38,200 nucleotides of DNA from Phytophthora quininea (lineage: Eukaryota > Oomycota > Peronosporomycetes > Peronosporales > Peronosporaceae), in assembly GCA_011947345.1 (NCBI GenBank), contig JAAVTG010000083.1:1-38200 (forward strand), in the 5' to 3' direction. The notes beneath the pieces were generated by a model. The model saw only the letters and a list, made by a program, of their open reading frames with translations. It was not told the origin of the DNA and made no database searches. The first letter of the stretch is position 1. The number at the start of each line of letters is the position of its first letter. This document shows positions 1 through 9,285 of the stretch, one piece after another. Made by a program: the position numbers and the translations under genes.

Positions 1-430
1 AAGCTTCCGATTTGGATGAAGAGACAGCAGCTGCGGTTGTTGCACCGTTAGGAAACAATGCAGCAACGGTATCTCCTCGTGGGAAAGCTGGCAACCAACG
101 CACGACAAACTGCATTGGCAACGCCAATGGTTCGTGTTGAAGAGACCTTTCTTGTATGCGTACGAAGACTTTACCCAAAAGCACCAGACCGGTGTGATGG
201 ACCTCTCCATGTGCCAACTGATCGTGGCAGCCTCGCCAGAGATTCCATTCTCGTTCCGCTTGGTTTGTCTTGACGGCAGGAAACAGTCGGCCGTGTGGTG
301 GCTGCAAGCATCTGCCTCGACCGAGATGCGTGCTTGGATCGTAGCTATTGATCCCGTCAAGATTGACGCAAGGAAGGCGATCGTCTCGACAGTACCGACA
401 GCAGTGCCAGCGCCACCACTTACAGCATGA
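1..430 (+). CDS. C-terminal end of a PH-domain protein (kinesin-3-like, partial)
   Basis: The window opens inside this gene. The last ~100 codons before the TGA at 428-430 form a PH domain: it starts with a W-x-R-x-W-F-V-L-K-R-P-F-L-Y strand (about 110-160) and ends with the C-terminal helix around WLQASASTEMRAWIVAI. The R-P-[FY]-L-x-x-Y signature followed by an 'I/M-DLS' strand is how the C-terminal PH domain of kinesin-3 (KIF1/Unc-104) motors looks; in that family it binds phosphoinositides on cargo vesicles. The motor domain is not in the window, so the kinesin assignment is inference. The upstream part is open in frame 3 and the PH domain in frame 2, so a one-base loss lies around 80-110. 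The tail after the domain is short and Ala/Pro-rich. Its stop is only 55 bp from the convergent dynein light chain gene. Confidence 0.6.
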
Positions 431-485
431 TGAGTAAGAAAATATGAAGAGAACAAAAAAACAATGGTAAACTTTTGTTGGTTCC

Positions 486-1060
486 TCAGATTGCTAGTCC
501 GTAGACGTACAGGACTGCCGTGATGGTAGCATTTTCCCACGACACCGTGCACGAACCTGGTCAGAATTCGGTTAGAACGGACGAAGGAATGCCAATTGGG
601 TCACTACGCACCATCAGACTTCTCGTCCCAATACGCTCCACTAGAAAACAGCAAAGTCAGTAGAAGAAGCACGGGCACGAAATGTGCTCGCACCTGCCGA
701 CTTCCAAGCCTCCATTCTTGCGTTGCCTCACGAAACAAGTCACGATATACTTGAAATTCTCCACGACACGATAAAAATGTTGGTACAACTCAATGGCAAT
801 ATTTCCCAACAATCGTACTGGGCACAGGCGCTTCAAGTCTTCAACGCAGGCGTTTGTCACCATGTTCACCCAGTCATTTGCCTGTTCTCGATGAATTAGT
901 CAGCTTTTATTTTGAACGGAAGAGCAAAGGTGTTCCCAGTTTTACCGACCTTGGAGTTGTCGTACACATTGCCCTCCAGCACGCTGAGCACAGCATCCTG
1001 TACGATAGCGCTCACTTCGTCCTTGAGCAGCGGGAAATCGTAGCAAGTCTCTGTTGGCAT
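486..1060 (-). CDS. Tctex-1-type dynein light chain, five exons
   Basis: Minus-strand exons 950-1060, 819-881, 694-758, 612-640 and 486-556 join in frame to a 112-aa protein, the usual Tctex-1 (DYNLT) size. The introns are 68, 60, 53 and 55 bp, all GT..AG. The product begins MPTETCYDFPLL and shows the family landmarks in order: the helix pair EVSAIVQDAVLSVLEG-N-x-Y, the strand FKYIVTCFVRQ, then YWDEKSDGSCTVSWEN and the terminal Y-V-Y-G-L-A-I strand. In the family the protein forms a homodimer at the base of cytoplasmic or axonemal dynein and links intermediate chains to cargo. The first donor (GTCGGT) is weak, but only this choice keeps frame and family spacing. The start lies 50 bp from a divergent ATG at 1111, implying a shared promoter. 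The gene is intact. Confidence 0.9.
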
Positions 1061-1110
1061 CTTTAGCTTTCGACAGGATCTTCACTGCGTCGGTTCGCTA
1101 CAAGTTTGAA

Positions 1111-2298
1111 ATGGACGAAAATGCTGCTCAACATGAAGACAAACAAGGCAAGGCCAACGACAAGAAGAAGATCAAGCAGAATCGAGAGAAACAAAGCGAC
1201 AGCGTGAACAAGAAACAACACCAAGCAGAGGAAATTCAACAGATCGATGAGCGCGAACCTCTCCAATCTGAAAGCGCCGATAGTTTGTCGTCGACTGCGA
1301 TATTGGAGATGTTTCATTCTGTAGATGAAGATGCATCGTCATCAAGCTTCGCAGAAATGACGGCGCGGTATTTGGTGGAGAACGAAGTCAGCGGAGACTT
1401 TTACCAAGTTCGATCGAGACAGCGCAAGCAACGACTGCAATTGCCCACCCATGCCAAACACCGACCGTCTCTGATATTCAAACCACACAATACGATTCAC
1501 AATGAACACTCTAGAGTGGACAACGCAGCGTGTTGCTCCACATTGGAACACGATGGAGAAAAGCTGCTGTCATCGTTGTCCTGGGGATTGTAGCAGGGAT
1601 GTGCTGGATGGACGCCGTGAATTTGCGTGCTTCACCTATAGTAAGTGAAGCCGACAGCTTTGTCTGTGTGTACAGCGCAGGAGCCGACCGAGCTCGACAG
1701 AGTTTTTCATCCTATTCAAATATCCTTTACCCGAGAAACCTGTCGATCTGGAATCCCAATGCTAACCTATGGTATCCTTACATCTGAATGTATCTTTGTT
1801 CACTGGAGTGTTGGTAGGGCTACTACGAAAGCTAAGTCGTACAAGTCCACATCAAGAATACAAACCGGTCGGAGATCTTCACACGGATATTTCTTCGTAC
1901 AAAATGGTAGGAAGAGCTACAGCATTTATTTTACATGCTAATGTATTTTTATTAGTAGCTCCAGGCTGCGACGGCTCTAATCGCCACTGCTCTGCTGGTT
2001 TTGTTGGTGGGATCTCCGTCAGCCCTTCGGCTTAGTCGTGAACAACAATTCAACACCAAATGGTGCGATGCTTTTTGTTTTAGCATACGCGCAGCTAAAT
2101 TCTTGTTGCAGGTGCCAGGATACTGCACCGACTTCGGAACTCTTTGAGAAGAGTGTCGGGACTCTACAAGCCTGCGCAATCTTGAATACTCTATTGATTA
2201 CAGCAGCTTGGCTGCTAGTAGCATTGGTAAGACGTACGGTTTGCATATTGCTGCACAGGCTACTAACAACGATGTCAATTGCCAGCAATATAGCATGA
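1111..2298 (+). CDS. Putative multi-exon membrane protein, exon chain not fully resolved
   Basis: Not recognised. From ATG 1111 there is an open, highly charged, Lys/Gln/Glu-rich N-terminus rich in Ser further on. A likely second exon (about 1515-1640) encodes a hydrophobic segment around AAVIVVLGIVAGM and ends at a perfect GTAAGT donor (1641). Further exon-like pieces are 1701-1780, one ending at 1905 (before GTAGGA), 1965-2062 and 2112-2298. The last two join cleanly across a 49-bp intron and carry two more hydrophobic stretches (ALIATALLVLLV; ACAILNTLLITAAWLLVAL). I could not connect 1640 to 1905 in one frame, so an indel or a missed exon is likely. The final stop at 2296-2298 overlaps the ATG of the next candidate gene. 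Alternatively a donor at GTAAGA near 2227 joins it to the downstream gene. Treat it as a membrane-protein locus of unknown function. Confidence 0.4.
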
Positions 2299-2652
2299 CA
2301 GCTTCATCTTCATCGACTGCGCAGCAGCAGCTAATGGAGCTTCAAGGTGTTGTATCAGCTCGAGATAACAGGTACGCCCACCGTGTCAAGCAGAAGAAAT
2401 GCTAGCTACCCTTAACTCTCTTGTATTTATTGCCGAACAAACAGGATCAGCGAGCTGCAGGGCTCTCATCTTGATGGTCTACCGGAGACCGAGCTGAAGT
2501 CGCTTATCCAACTGCACCAGGCAAGCATCGAGAGCGTAAAAGTGCTCTGTGTCCTAGAAGCTAACGTGAGCGAGCCTTTATTTCTCCAGCGCGCGATCGA
2601 GTTGACCGAAAGCGCTCTCGTCGCCAAGCTGCAAGCGAAGCACCAAAGTTGA
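2295..2652 (+). CDS. Small helical hypothetical protein, three exons
   Basis: Exons 2295-2371, 2445-2541 and 2590-2652 join in frame to 78 aa. Intron 2 (2542-2589) has a CTAAC branch-like site and a TTTATTTCTCCAG acceptor. Intron 1 (2372-2444) starts GTACGC and ends ACAAACAG. The product starts MTASSSSTAQQQLMELQG and is almost entirely predicted helix, with heptad-like leucines and a segment L-x-x-L-P-E-T-E-L-K-S-L-I-Q-L-H-Q that resembles many short coiled-coil subunits. No family is assigned. Its ATG overlaps the TGA of the preceding ORF (ATGA), which is unusual for a eukaryote, so it may instead be the 3' part of the upstream gene. Clean splice sites support coding; the start is uncertain. 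Confidence 0.4.
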
Positions 2653-4540
2653 AGTTGACGACCGAAGATGGCTACACGTATCACACGTCACAGATTTTGA
2701 AGTAATGAACACCATCCACCGGCTCGCCTTCCTCAATGCATCGAAGCCGAAGCGAGCCCTTGCGGTCTTTACAAGCATGTCGATTGAGCTCTCCTACATC
2801 AGGTAAAACCGGCAGCAGCGAGACTGCCGTTACTACTGCAGCGTTTGTTGGTCGCTTGTGCTCGGGCACGTTGCAGTTGGACAGTTCGTCAGTGTATCCG
2901 AGCCCGAGCTGCGGCGGTGACGAAGGGCTACTCGACTGGCGAGGCCAAACTTCAGCCAAAGCGGGGAACGGACGCGATCTTCGTGATGCCGCAAGAGCCT
3001 TTCAGTCGCAGATAATCACTTTGAACGCTCGGAATGACGCGAGCGACACACAATCGAGGGCGGACGCGCTGCAAAGGACCGCGCCGGGATGGCAGTGAGA
3101 GCGCTGCTTGCAGCTGCAGACGCTGCAGAAGAGCTTGTAATGGCGTCTCGACAACGACGTTGCCAGAGAGTGCTAGCAGCTCGAGTGTCTCCGCTGCTTG
3201 CGACGGTGGACGGTGGACGCTTTTCAAATCCGAGGCCCACGGTCGACAAGTTTTTTTGAGACCGCCAACCTGTCGACGAGGAAGGTTGAAGAGTCCCTCC
3301 GCGGCAACTTCAGCCCTCTGACGATGCAATCGGACGGCTCGTCAGGGGTGTCGAACAGATGAAGCACCGACCAGGATCCGCCTGTGCGGATGACGCTGCA
3401 TTAGCGGCAAGGCCGCGTGCTCTCCAGTCGCGCGTTGCGAGGTCCGGCGCGGACAGCCGCACGACGGATGTGCTTGCTGCGGGCAAGCCTCGCCCGATAT
3501 GCTCCACTCCGCGTCTCTTGCCGAGCGATGCCGTGAGAGGGAGCTGTCACTGACTTGCATACAGCTGAGACCGACAGCACCAGGCGGATGGCCACCAGCA
3601 CAGCGGAAGCGAGATCGCGTGACTGCAACGAGCGTCCTGCAAATGTCGACGAGGCTCAAGGAATCGCGTCTGTTACAGGTGGAGTCACTACGCTTGGTGG
3701 CGACGGACTCGCTGGACCCGCAGTGCTGCAGTGCTGCTGGCCAAGGCCCTTGACGTGTCCGTTTCACGGTGTCAGGTCTGAGGCACACGTAATCGAGCGC
3801 TGAGGATGGGAAGCCCGCGGACCGCCAGCCAGCGCAGCCTCGTTCCGACTTGCATCGTCGTTGTCGAGATCGGCTCGGCGACGGCACCGTTTCACAGGGA
3901 TCCCTGCTGTCGTTAGCTAGCGGCTCGACCAGACCAGATCACCGCTCAGCTCGAAAGCAGCTCCAGCACCTCCCTTGCTCGCTCGCTCGAGCGCGGTTGT
4001 CCGTCGCCGCCATCGGTTTGGCGCGACACCCGTTTGTGCTTCGCGACACTCGTCCGGCATTGCAGACTCCGTACGTTCATCGTTCGTCGTCATATCGGTT
4101 GCAGCGCGACCGCGGCCGCGACCGGATGTGGCGAACGTCCTTCATGTATGAGTGAGCCCGCGGAGACGAAGCTGCAGACGTTGCCGCGGCCCCTGTGTCG
4201 AGCTCGACTGCGCGCGAAACGCTGCGGCGCGGTGCACCTGTCAGACCAGCAGCCTGCGACTAACGGTCGTGTCAAGCGGATCGCGCTCGCGAATCCCGGC
4301 GATGACAACCCGCCATCGGATTGCCGTCCGGACCCGCAGGGGGAAAGCCAAGACACCGACGCCTTCCCGAGAAACAGCGCGCGGCAACACCCTGACCCGG
4401 ACGCTGGCAGAAAACTCACGAGCGGGGTAGCGGCGGTTCGCGTCCGCATTGTCGACACAGTGAGGGGGGAGGGGCTGCTCTTCCTGCAATAACTGCTACG
4501 TGTAGCTCGAGTAGTAGCTGTAGCTCTCTCATCCACGTCG
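2653..4540 (+). other. GC-rich stretch without a convincing gene
   Basis: About 1.9 kb of GC- and CpG-rich sequence. Overlapping ORFs occur in all six frames (the longest about 180 codons, minus strand, 3342-3887), but they are Arg/Ser/Cys-rich, as expected of chance ORFs in GC-rich DNA. No domain motif was found. Near the left end a short plus-frame piece (about 2640-2805, ending SMSIELSYIR then a stop) and one near 3095-3260 (AADAAEELVMASRQRR) look slightly more protein-like. They may be remnants of an old gene or element. Confidence 0.5.
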
Positions 4541-5231
4541 GCGGTGCTGCATGGGGCGCCGAATTCGATGCCCGAAGGATATCTGATACGTTTCGCGGCG
4601 TCCGTTTCGAGTCCTTCGACGCATTTTCAAGGCTTCTTCAATTGCCCCCAACCGGGCCGGTGCCGCGCCGGCATCACCAACCAACGCCGCCAACGATACA
4701 CATGCCCAGCACGTCGAGCCCCACAATATAATCCGACCGGTGGGGGCTTGCAGCTACTAGTGGCGGCCGCTATCAGTCGACAGCGATAATCGCGTGCCAA
4801 GTTTGCGCCGGAAGTTGCAGTGCTTGCAACGTGGATTTTCTCTGCGGGCCGCAAGTGACTGGGACGGCCGTTCTCTCTTCCATCAGCTGGTCACGGAGAC
4901 GGTCTCCGTCGTCACCATCGCGCCGGCCCGAGCGTCGAGCGCTCGCCTCGGTGGGGACACAGCGTGTCCTTCAGTTTTGGTTTTCAGCGTTTGCCGTCAA
5001 GCAAGCGACTTCGCAAGAAGCTCGCGAAACCGAGGAAGCCGACCCCAAATTTCTCTTAGTCATCCGCCGCCACTCAACCCACGCCGGCCAGCCAAGCGAC
5101 GCCGAACGCACTTGCCCCGAGCCGACCCGCGAGTGTGACAAGCATCCAATCGCCACCACCAGCCTTTCCCAGCAACGCTCTGCAGTCCGCCGTCTTCCGC
5201 GCCAGTTCGCAATCGCCCCCGCACCAGAACC
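4541..5231 (+). other. Intergenic DNA upstream of the C4H zinc protein
   Basis: No supported gene. Short ORFs in several frames are shadows or chance. The last ~150 bp are C-rich and pyrimidine-biased, compatible with the promoter and 5' leader of the gene that starts at 5232. A SpeI-NotI-like string occurs near 4757-4772 and a SalI site shortly after; I take these as chance because the sequence around them is not vector-like. Confidence 0.4.
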
Positions 5232-5939
5232 ATGGATATCCGACGGCTACTACACAACCCCGACGACGGCGGCTGGTACGTCATCGGCGAGACCAAGAGT
5301 GAGGCCGAGATGAACGACTTCCGGCGCTCGCTCAAGCGCAACGCCATCATCAACACGCACCTCGTCAACTGCACCATGAACCACGACCACCTCGGCGTCG
5401 ACGTCGCCAACACCGAGCACAAGATGAAGGTGCAGTGGACCAAGTGCACGTCGGCGCTGTGCCACCCCAAGGGCAACAACCAAGTCGAACCAGCCGACGA
5501 CGACAGCAGTCCGCGGGTGTGTCCCGTGCAGGTCCGCATGTCGACGTGTCAGCTCACGTTCGCCGGCATCATCTGCCAGGCCTACCAACATCTGAGCGAC
5601 GAGCACGACTCGGCCGAGCCACTGCAGACCTCGGTCACCGAGGAGATGAAAGCCCACATCGTGCGCATGCTGCAGCAGAACCCGGACGTCAAACCCATGG
5701 CCATCTACAAGGAGCTGACGGCGCTGCACGAGCAAGGAGCGTTCGGAGACGACCTCATGCCCACGAAAATTCAGCTGCGCAACGCCCTCACATATCTTCG
5801 GAGCCGGAAGCTCAAACTGTCGAGCAGCGGTAACAGCAGCGGCGGGTCGGTGGACGGCGCCAAGAAGCGACGAGTCGACTCGTTCTCGGACGGAAGCGAG
5901 TCGCCACCGCTGGAGGAGCACCGCCTGCCAGAGTTCTGA
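5232..5939 (+). CDS. Stand-alone C4H zinc-module protein related to the MULE transposase N-terminus
   Basis: Intronless 235-aa protein, start MDIRRLLHNP. Residues 72-120 carry C-x4-C-x19-C-x8-C-x13-H (C72, C77, C97, C106, H120). The two MULE transposases in this window have C-x4-C-x9-C-x8-C-x13-H (C59 to H97 there), and both proteins begin the module with HKM-x2-Q-x2-KC. In both, the module is followed by a helical region (here TSVTEEMKAHIVRMLQ, then PTKIQLRNALTYLRSRKL; in the transposase NLQKLQNFVTHYKKSKL). The C-terminus is Ser/Gly-rich with a basic KKRR nuclear-localisation-like patch and an acidic tail. No DDE catalytic part or SWIM finger follows, so it is not a transposase. I infer a nuclear DNA-binding protein that may derive from a transposase DNA-binding domain. 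The function is unknown. Confidence 0.8.
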   Translation: MDIRRLLHNPDDGGWYVIGETKSEAEMNDFRRSLKRNAIINTHLVNCTMNHDHLGVDVANTEHKMKVQWTKCTSALCHPKGNNQVEPADDDSSPRVCPVQVRMSTCQLTFAGIICQAYQHLSDEHDSAEPLQTSVTEEMKAHIVRMLQQNPDVKPMAIYKELTALHEQGAFGDDLMPTKIQLRNALTYLRSRKLKLSSSGNSSGGSVDGAKKRRVDSFSDGSESPPLEEHRLPEF

Positions 5940-6355
5940 CCGCCAATCGCACGAACGCCCACCAGTTTTCTCTATCTAACGCATCCAAGCGACGAACCCA
6001 GGACAAGCAATTTAGCGCCACGTAATATACAATAGACAGGAGCATTGCGCGTATCGGAAATCTTGCCGCTGTTTCAGTAAAAACCGCCAAGAGGCACGTG
6101 TTGAAGGCAACAAGGATAGGTCGCTCGCAACCAACAGTCCAGACGACAACGGTCTGCTGGCAGTGGGCGGTGGCAACCACCGCAAGCAAACGAGAGCGCG
6201 GTCGGCGGCAATGCAGGGTTGACAAAGAAATCAGACAGCAATGCACGGCATTCAACTTGGAGCTGTTTGTTTAGCGTATTGGCATTTTCTTTATATATTA
6301 TGTACGCCACATCAATTGTATATAAAGGGAATTTTTAAGATCCAATATCCAAAAC
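5940..6355 (+). promoter_or_regulatory. Intergenic region with TATA-like box before Rpn5
   Basis: No gene is seen. An AT-rich stretch from about 6280 includes TATATAAA at 6319-6326, 30 bp upstream of the Rpn5 ATG at 6356. Oomycete promoters usually rely on an initiator rather than a TATA box, so its role is uncertain. Confidence 0.35.
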
Positions 6356-7794
6356 ATGAGCGAGGAGATCGGCAAGAAGGCGGACGTGAGGCCCGAGTAC
6401 CAGCGCGTGCTGCCGGAGGCGCAGGCGGTGGCAGCCAGCGGCGACGTGGAGCGCGCATGCGAGCTGCTGCTGGCGGTGGAGAAGCAGGCGCGACTGGCGA
6501 ACGACGTGGCCACGCTCAAGGAGGCGGTAGGCGCCATCCTGACGCTGTGCGCGAGCCACAAGCGCTGGGAGCTGCTGAAGGACCACGTGGCGCTGCTGGC
6601 CAAGCGTCGAGCCCAAAAGTCCGGCGCCATCACAGTGGTGGTGCAGAAATCCATGGAGTTCCTCGGGAGACGCCGTCGGACGCCGTCAAGATGGAGCTGA
6701 TCAATGCGCTGCGAACTGTAGCCGAAGGAAAGATCTTCCTGGAGAAGGAGCGCGCTGCTCTGACCCAAATGCTGTCCAGGATGAAGGAGGCCAAGGGAGA
6801 GATCGACGAGGCCGCCACCATCCTGCAGGAGGTTCACGTGGAAACCTACGGCGCCATGACCAAGCTCGAGAAGACCGAGTATATCTTGGAACAGGTACGA
6901 CTCACGCTGGCCAAAAGGACTATGTGCGAGCCAATATCCTAGCCAAAAAGATCTTGAGACGCACGCTGGAGGAGAAGGACTTCCAGGAGTGCAAACTCAA
7001 GTTCTATCACTTGATGATTGAGTACGATACCCACGAGAACAATACGCTGGAGCTGTGTCGCCACTGGATGGCTATCTTTAATACGGAGATGGTGAAAGAG
7101 AAGGAGGACATGTGGAAGAAGGCGCTGGAGCACGCCACTGTCTTTGTGGTGCTGTCCGCCTACTCGAACTTGCAGAACGACCTGCTGCACAAGCTGGCGG
7201 CCGAGAAGCTCACCGAGAAAGTGCCCGACTTTGCGGCTGTGCTCAAAAAGTTCACGACCAAGGAGATCATCGCCTTCCCCATGGAACAGGACGCGGTGCT
7301 GAAGAAACACCCCATCTTCAACCACGTGGAGCGAGGCGCCGAGTGGTGGAAGACGCTGCACAACCGCGTCATTGAACACAACATCCGCATCGTGGCGGAG
7401 CACTACGACCGCATCCGCCTGCCGCATCTGGCCAACATGATCGGTCTTTCGGAAGATGTATGTTTTACTAGCTCTGTATTTGATGTGTGGAGTGGAAACT
7501 AACGGTTGGTATTCGCATGACAGCTGACGGAAGGCAGTATCTCGACGCTGGTGAGCGACGGCTCCATTTTCGCAAAGATCGACCGCCCTGCCAAGCTTGT
7601 TTCGTTCCACAGACCGCTCTCACCAGAGGAACAGCTCTCCAACTGGTCGGGTACGTCCAGCATGAGCGTTCTCTTCGTTATCGATCATGTACTTATGGAT
7701 ATCTGTTTGTGCAGCGGACATCTCCGAGCTGCTTCGCCTGGTGGAGACCACGTGCCACTTAGTCAACAAGGAAAACATGATCCACAAGATCTAA
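6356..7794 (+). CDS. RPN5: 26S proteasome regulatory lid subunit Rpn5 (PSMD12), with two one-base breaks
   Basis: Rpn5 is a scaffold subunit of the 19S lid. The product aligns with PSMD12 along its length: the N-terminal helical repeats (ACELLLAVEKQARLAND), the conserved ATILQEVHVETYGAM segment, then the PCI-domain region (NRVIEHNIRIVAEHY, a winged helix with GSISTLVSDGSIFAKIDRP) and the C-terminal helix ending NKENMIHKI. Exons 6356-7457, 7524-7650 and 7715-7794 are separated by 66- and 64-bp GT..AG introns whose junctions restore the family sequence. Within exon 1 the frame drops by one base at 6664-6667 (after SMEFL) and again at the AAAA run 6913-6916 (before KDYVRAN). Both look like single-base deletions with no loss of flanking similarity. 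An essential single-copy subunit is unlikely to be dead, so sequence error is favoured. Confidence 0.93.
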
Positions 7795-7961
7795 GAACGT
7801 ACTCCTGTCTACTGCTATCTGCCAGATAGGAGCCACCTGACTAATACAGTTGCCATCGACGTGCGTTAAATACCGTAGCAACTCAAAGAAATGTTGTCTT
7901 TCTGGTGTCATCGTCGCAGTAAGGCAAGACAGATCCTATCACTACTCTCAGCGCTGCTTGT

Positions 7962-8693
7962 TCACAGCAAGCTGTCTTCGTCGGCGTCGTCAAACTGACC
8001 TGCCTCTGGTGCGTTCTCGAACGCCGGCGAAACATGGAGCACCGAGTCCAAATGTGCTGCAAGCTGCGCTGCTCTGGCGCCGTCCATGACCTCGTCCTGG
8101 TCACAGATCCACCCGTCATCATCACCGTCGTCGTCGTCGGGATTCATCTCTGCCGACTTGGAGAAGGCGGCAAACACTTCTTGCACTGCAACAACAATAA
8201 AAAAACTCAGTACTTCGCTTCATATTTGTAGGGCAACTACTCCACATACATGTCTTTTCATCAGCCGGCACGAATCTCACTTCCGAGACGTCTTCATTGC
8301 TGATCTGGCAGTACAAACAGGGCCTGGGGAAAGCTGCAGGGTCCCTCGAAATGGCGTGCAGAGTCACGGAGCTCATCTCCCAGCCATAGCCCAATTGCTG
8401 GCTTACTGGTGCGCCCACCCACAGCACACGCCTGCAAGAAATAATTTAATTAATGTCTTTTAGGATGTAAATATAATAATGTTTTACCTGGTTGTGACGA
8501 AGAGTGCTCCGGCCGAGCCATTGTGTGGCAGCGACTGCGGCTCCCCGTCGTCGTCCTCGCCAGTATCGTTTCCAGCTGCATAGAGCTCTACGCCTGGGAA
8601 GCTGGCCAGCAGGAACTCTTCGTCGTCACCCAGTCCTGTCCGCAGCGTCGGCGCGCCGTCAGCGCTCAAGTCTGCCGCAGTCAATACGTTCAT
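7962..8693 (-). CDS. CLNS1A: pICln, methylosome / SMN-complex assembly chaperone
   Basis: Three exons (8488-8693, 8250-8431, 7962-8185) with 56- and 64-bp introns join to 203 aa. The acidic N-terminal part is followed by a PH-like fold with the family motifs: G-A-L-F-V-T-T-R-R-V-L-W-V, GYGWEMSSVTLHAISRDP, the EVRFVPADE strand, and an acidic DDDDGDDDGWICDQDE loop. The C-terminus GQFDDADEDSLL matches the conserved acidic tail of pICln. In other eukaryotes pICln holds Sm proteins for PRMT5 methylation and keeps them in a ring-like intermediate before snRNP assembly in the cytosol. The gene is intact, slightly shorter than animal pICln (about 237 aa) because the loop between strands is short. It converges with Rpn5, with 167 bp between the stops. 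Confidence 0.92.
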
Positions 8694-9285
8694 TTTTTCC
8701 TTATAATAGTAGAGACTTTATTAGAAACCATTAGAAAATCTACACTTTTGGTAGAAATACGGTTTTCTTCATTTGATAATTGTATACGTCAAGTTGAAGT
8801 GCAAAGGCAACTTGCGCTGAAGGACGGCAGAGACGATTTCATTAACCAGTTCTTCCTGGATGAACGTCTAGGTCTTGATAGCTGCTAGGCTTCATCGCAG
8901 CAAGCGTCTAGCGTTGTGAATTTCGTCGACTCGAACGCCACTGCTGCGGAGAAATGGCGCACGGTGCATGCCATCTCGGCGGTCACTCATTTATTGTCAA
9001 CTTTCTGTCCCGAATGTTGCAGTGGCTGGCAACAACAAGGCGAGATTTTGCGACGCAAATCTAGGCCAGGCTGGTGAGGGACTCTGTCGTCGACCGGCGA
9101 ATCGGACAAAATGATCACTAATGACGACATCGGCGTTGAGGAATTCAGCGATTGCTGTCGGGTACGAACACCCGACTAAGTAGTTTGCCACTGACTCAAG
9201 CAAAGTCTCGCCGCTGTACTGGTATGTACGCAATTTAGCGGAGGAAAAGCACTCCGTGTATTTAATTGTTAGGCCAATACGAAAA
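8694..9285 (-). other. Intergenic; possible small minus-strand coding remnant
   Basis: No secure gene. On the minus strand about 8772-8865 reads EELVNEIVSAVLQRKLPLHF and ends with a TGA at 8769-8771. It is followed by an AATAAAG polyadenylation-like signal about 50 nt downstream, just before pICln. This could be the last exon of a small unrecognised gene; I found no upstream exon that joins in frame. A 99-codon minus ORF at 8997-9296 has no recognisable motif. Confidence 0.25.

Noticed and set aside
3342..3887. 181-codon minus-strand ORF in the GC-rich block
   Set aside because: Arg/Ser/Cys-rich composition, overlapping ORFs in all other frames, no motif. Expected by chance at this GC content.
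4750..4785. SpeI, NotI and SalI sites close together, resembling a cloning polylinker; the window also begins with a HindIII site
   Set aside because: The flanking sequence matches no vector I recognise and the spacing is not that of a common polylinker. A second NotI site occurs near 12971, so chance in GC-rich DNA is enough.
5250..5921. 223-codon minus-strand ORF opposite the C4H zinc protein
   Set aside because: Val/Arg-rich shadow of a GC-rich coding frame. The plus-strand frame has the ordered zinc ligands and similarity to the transposases.
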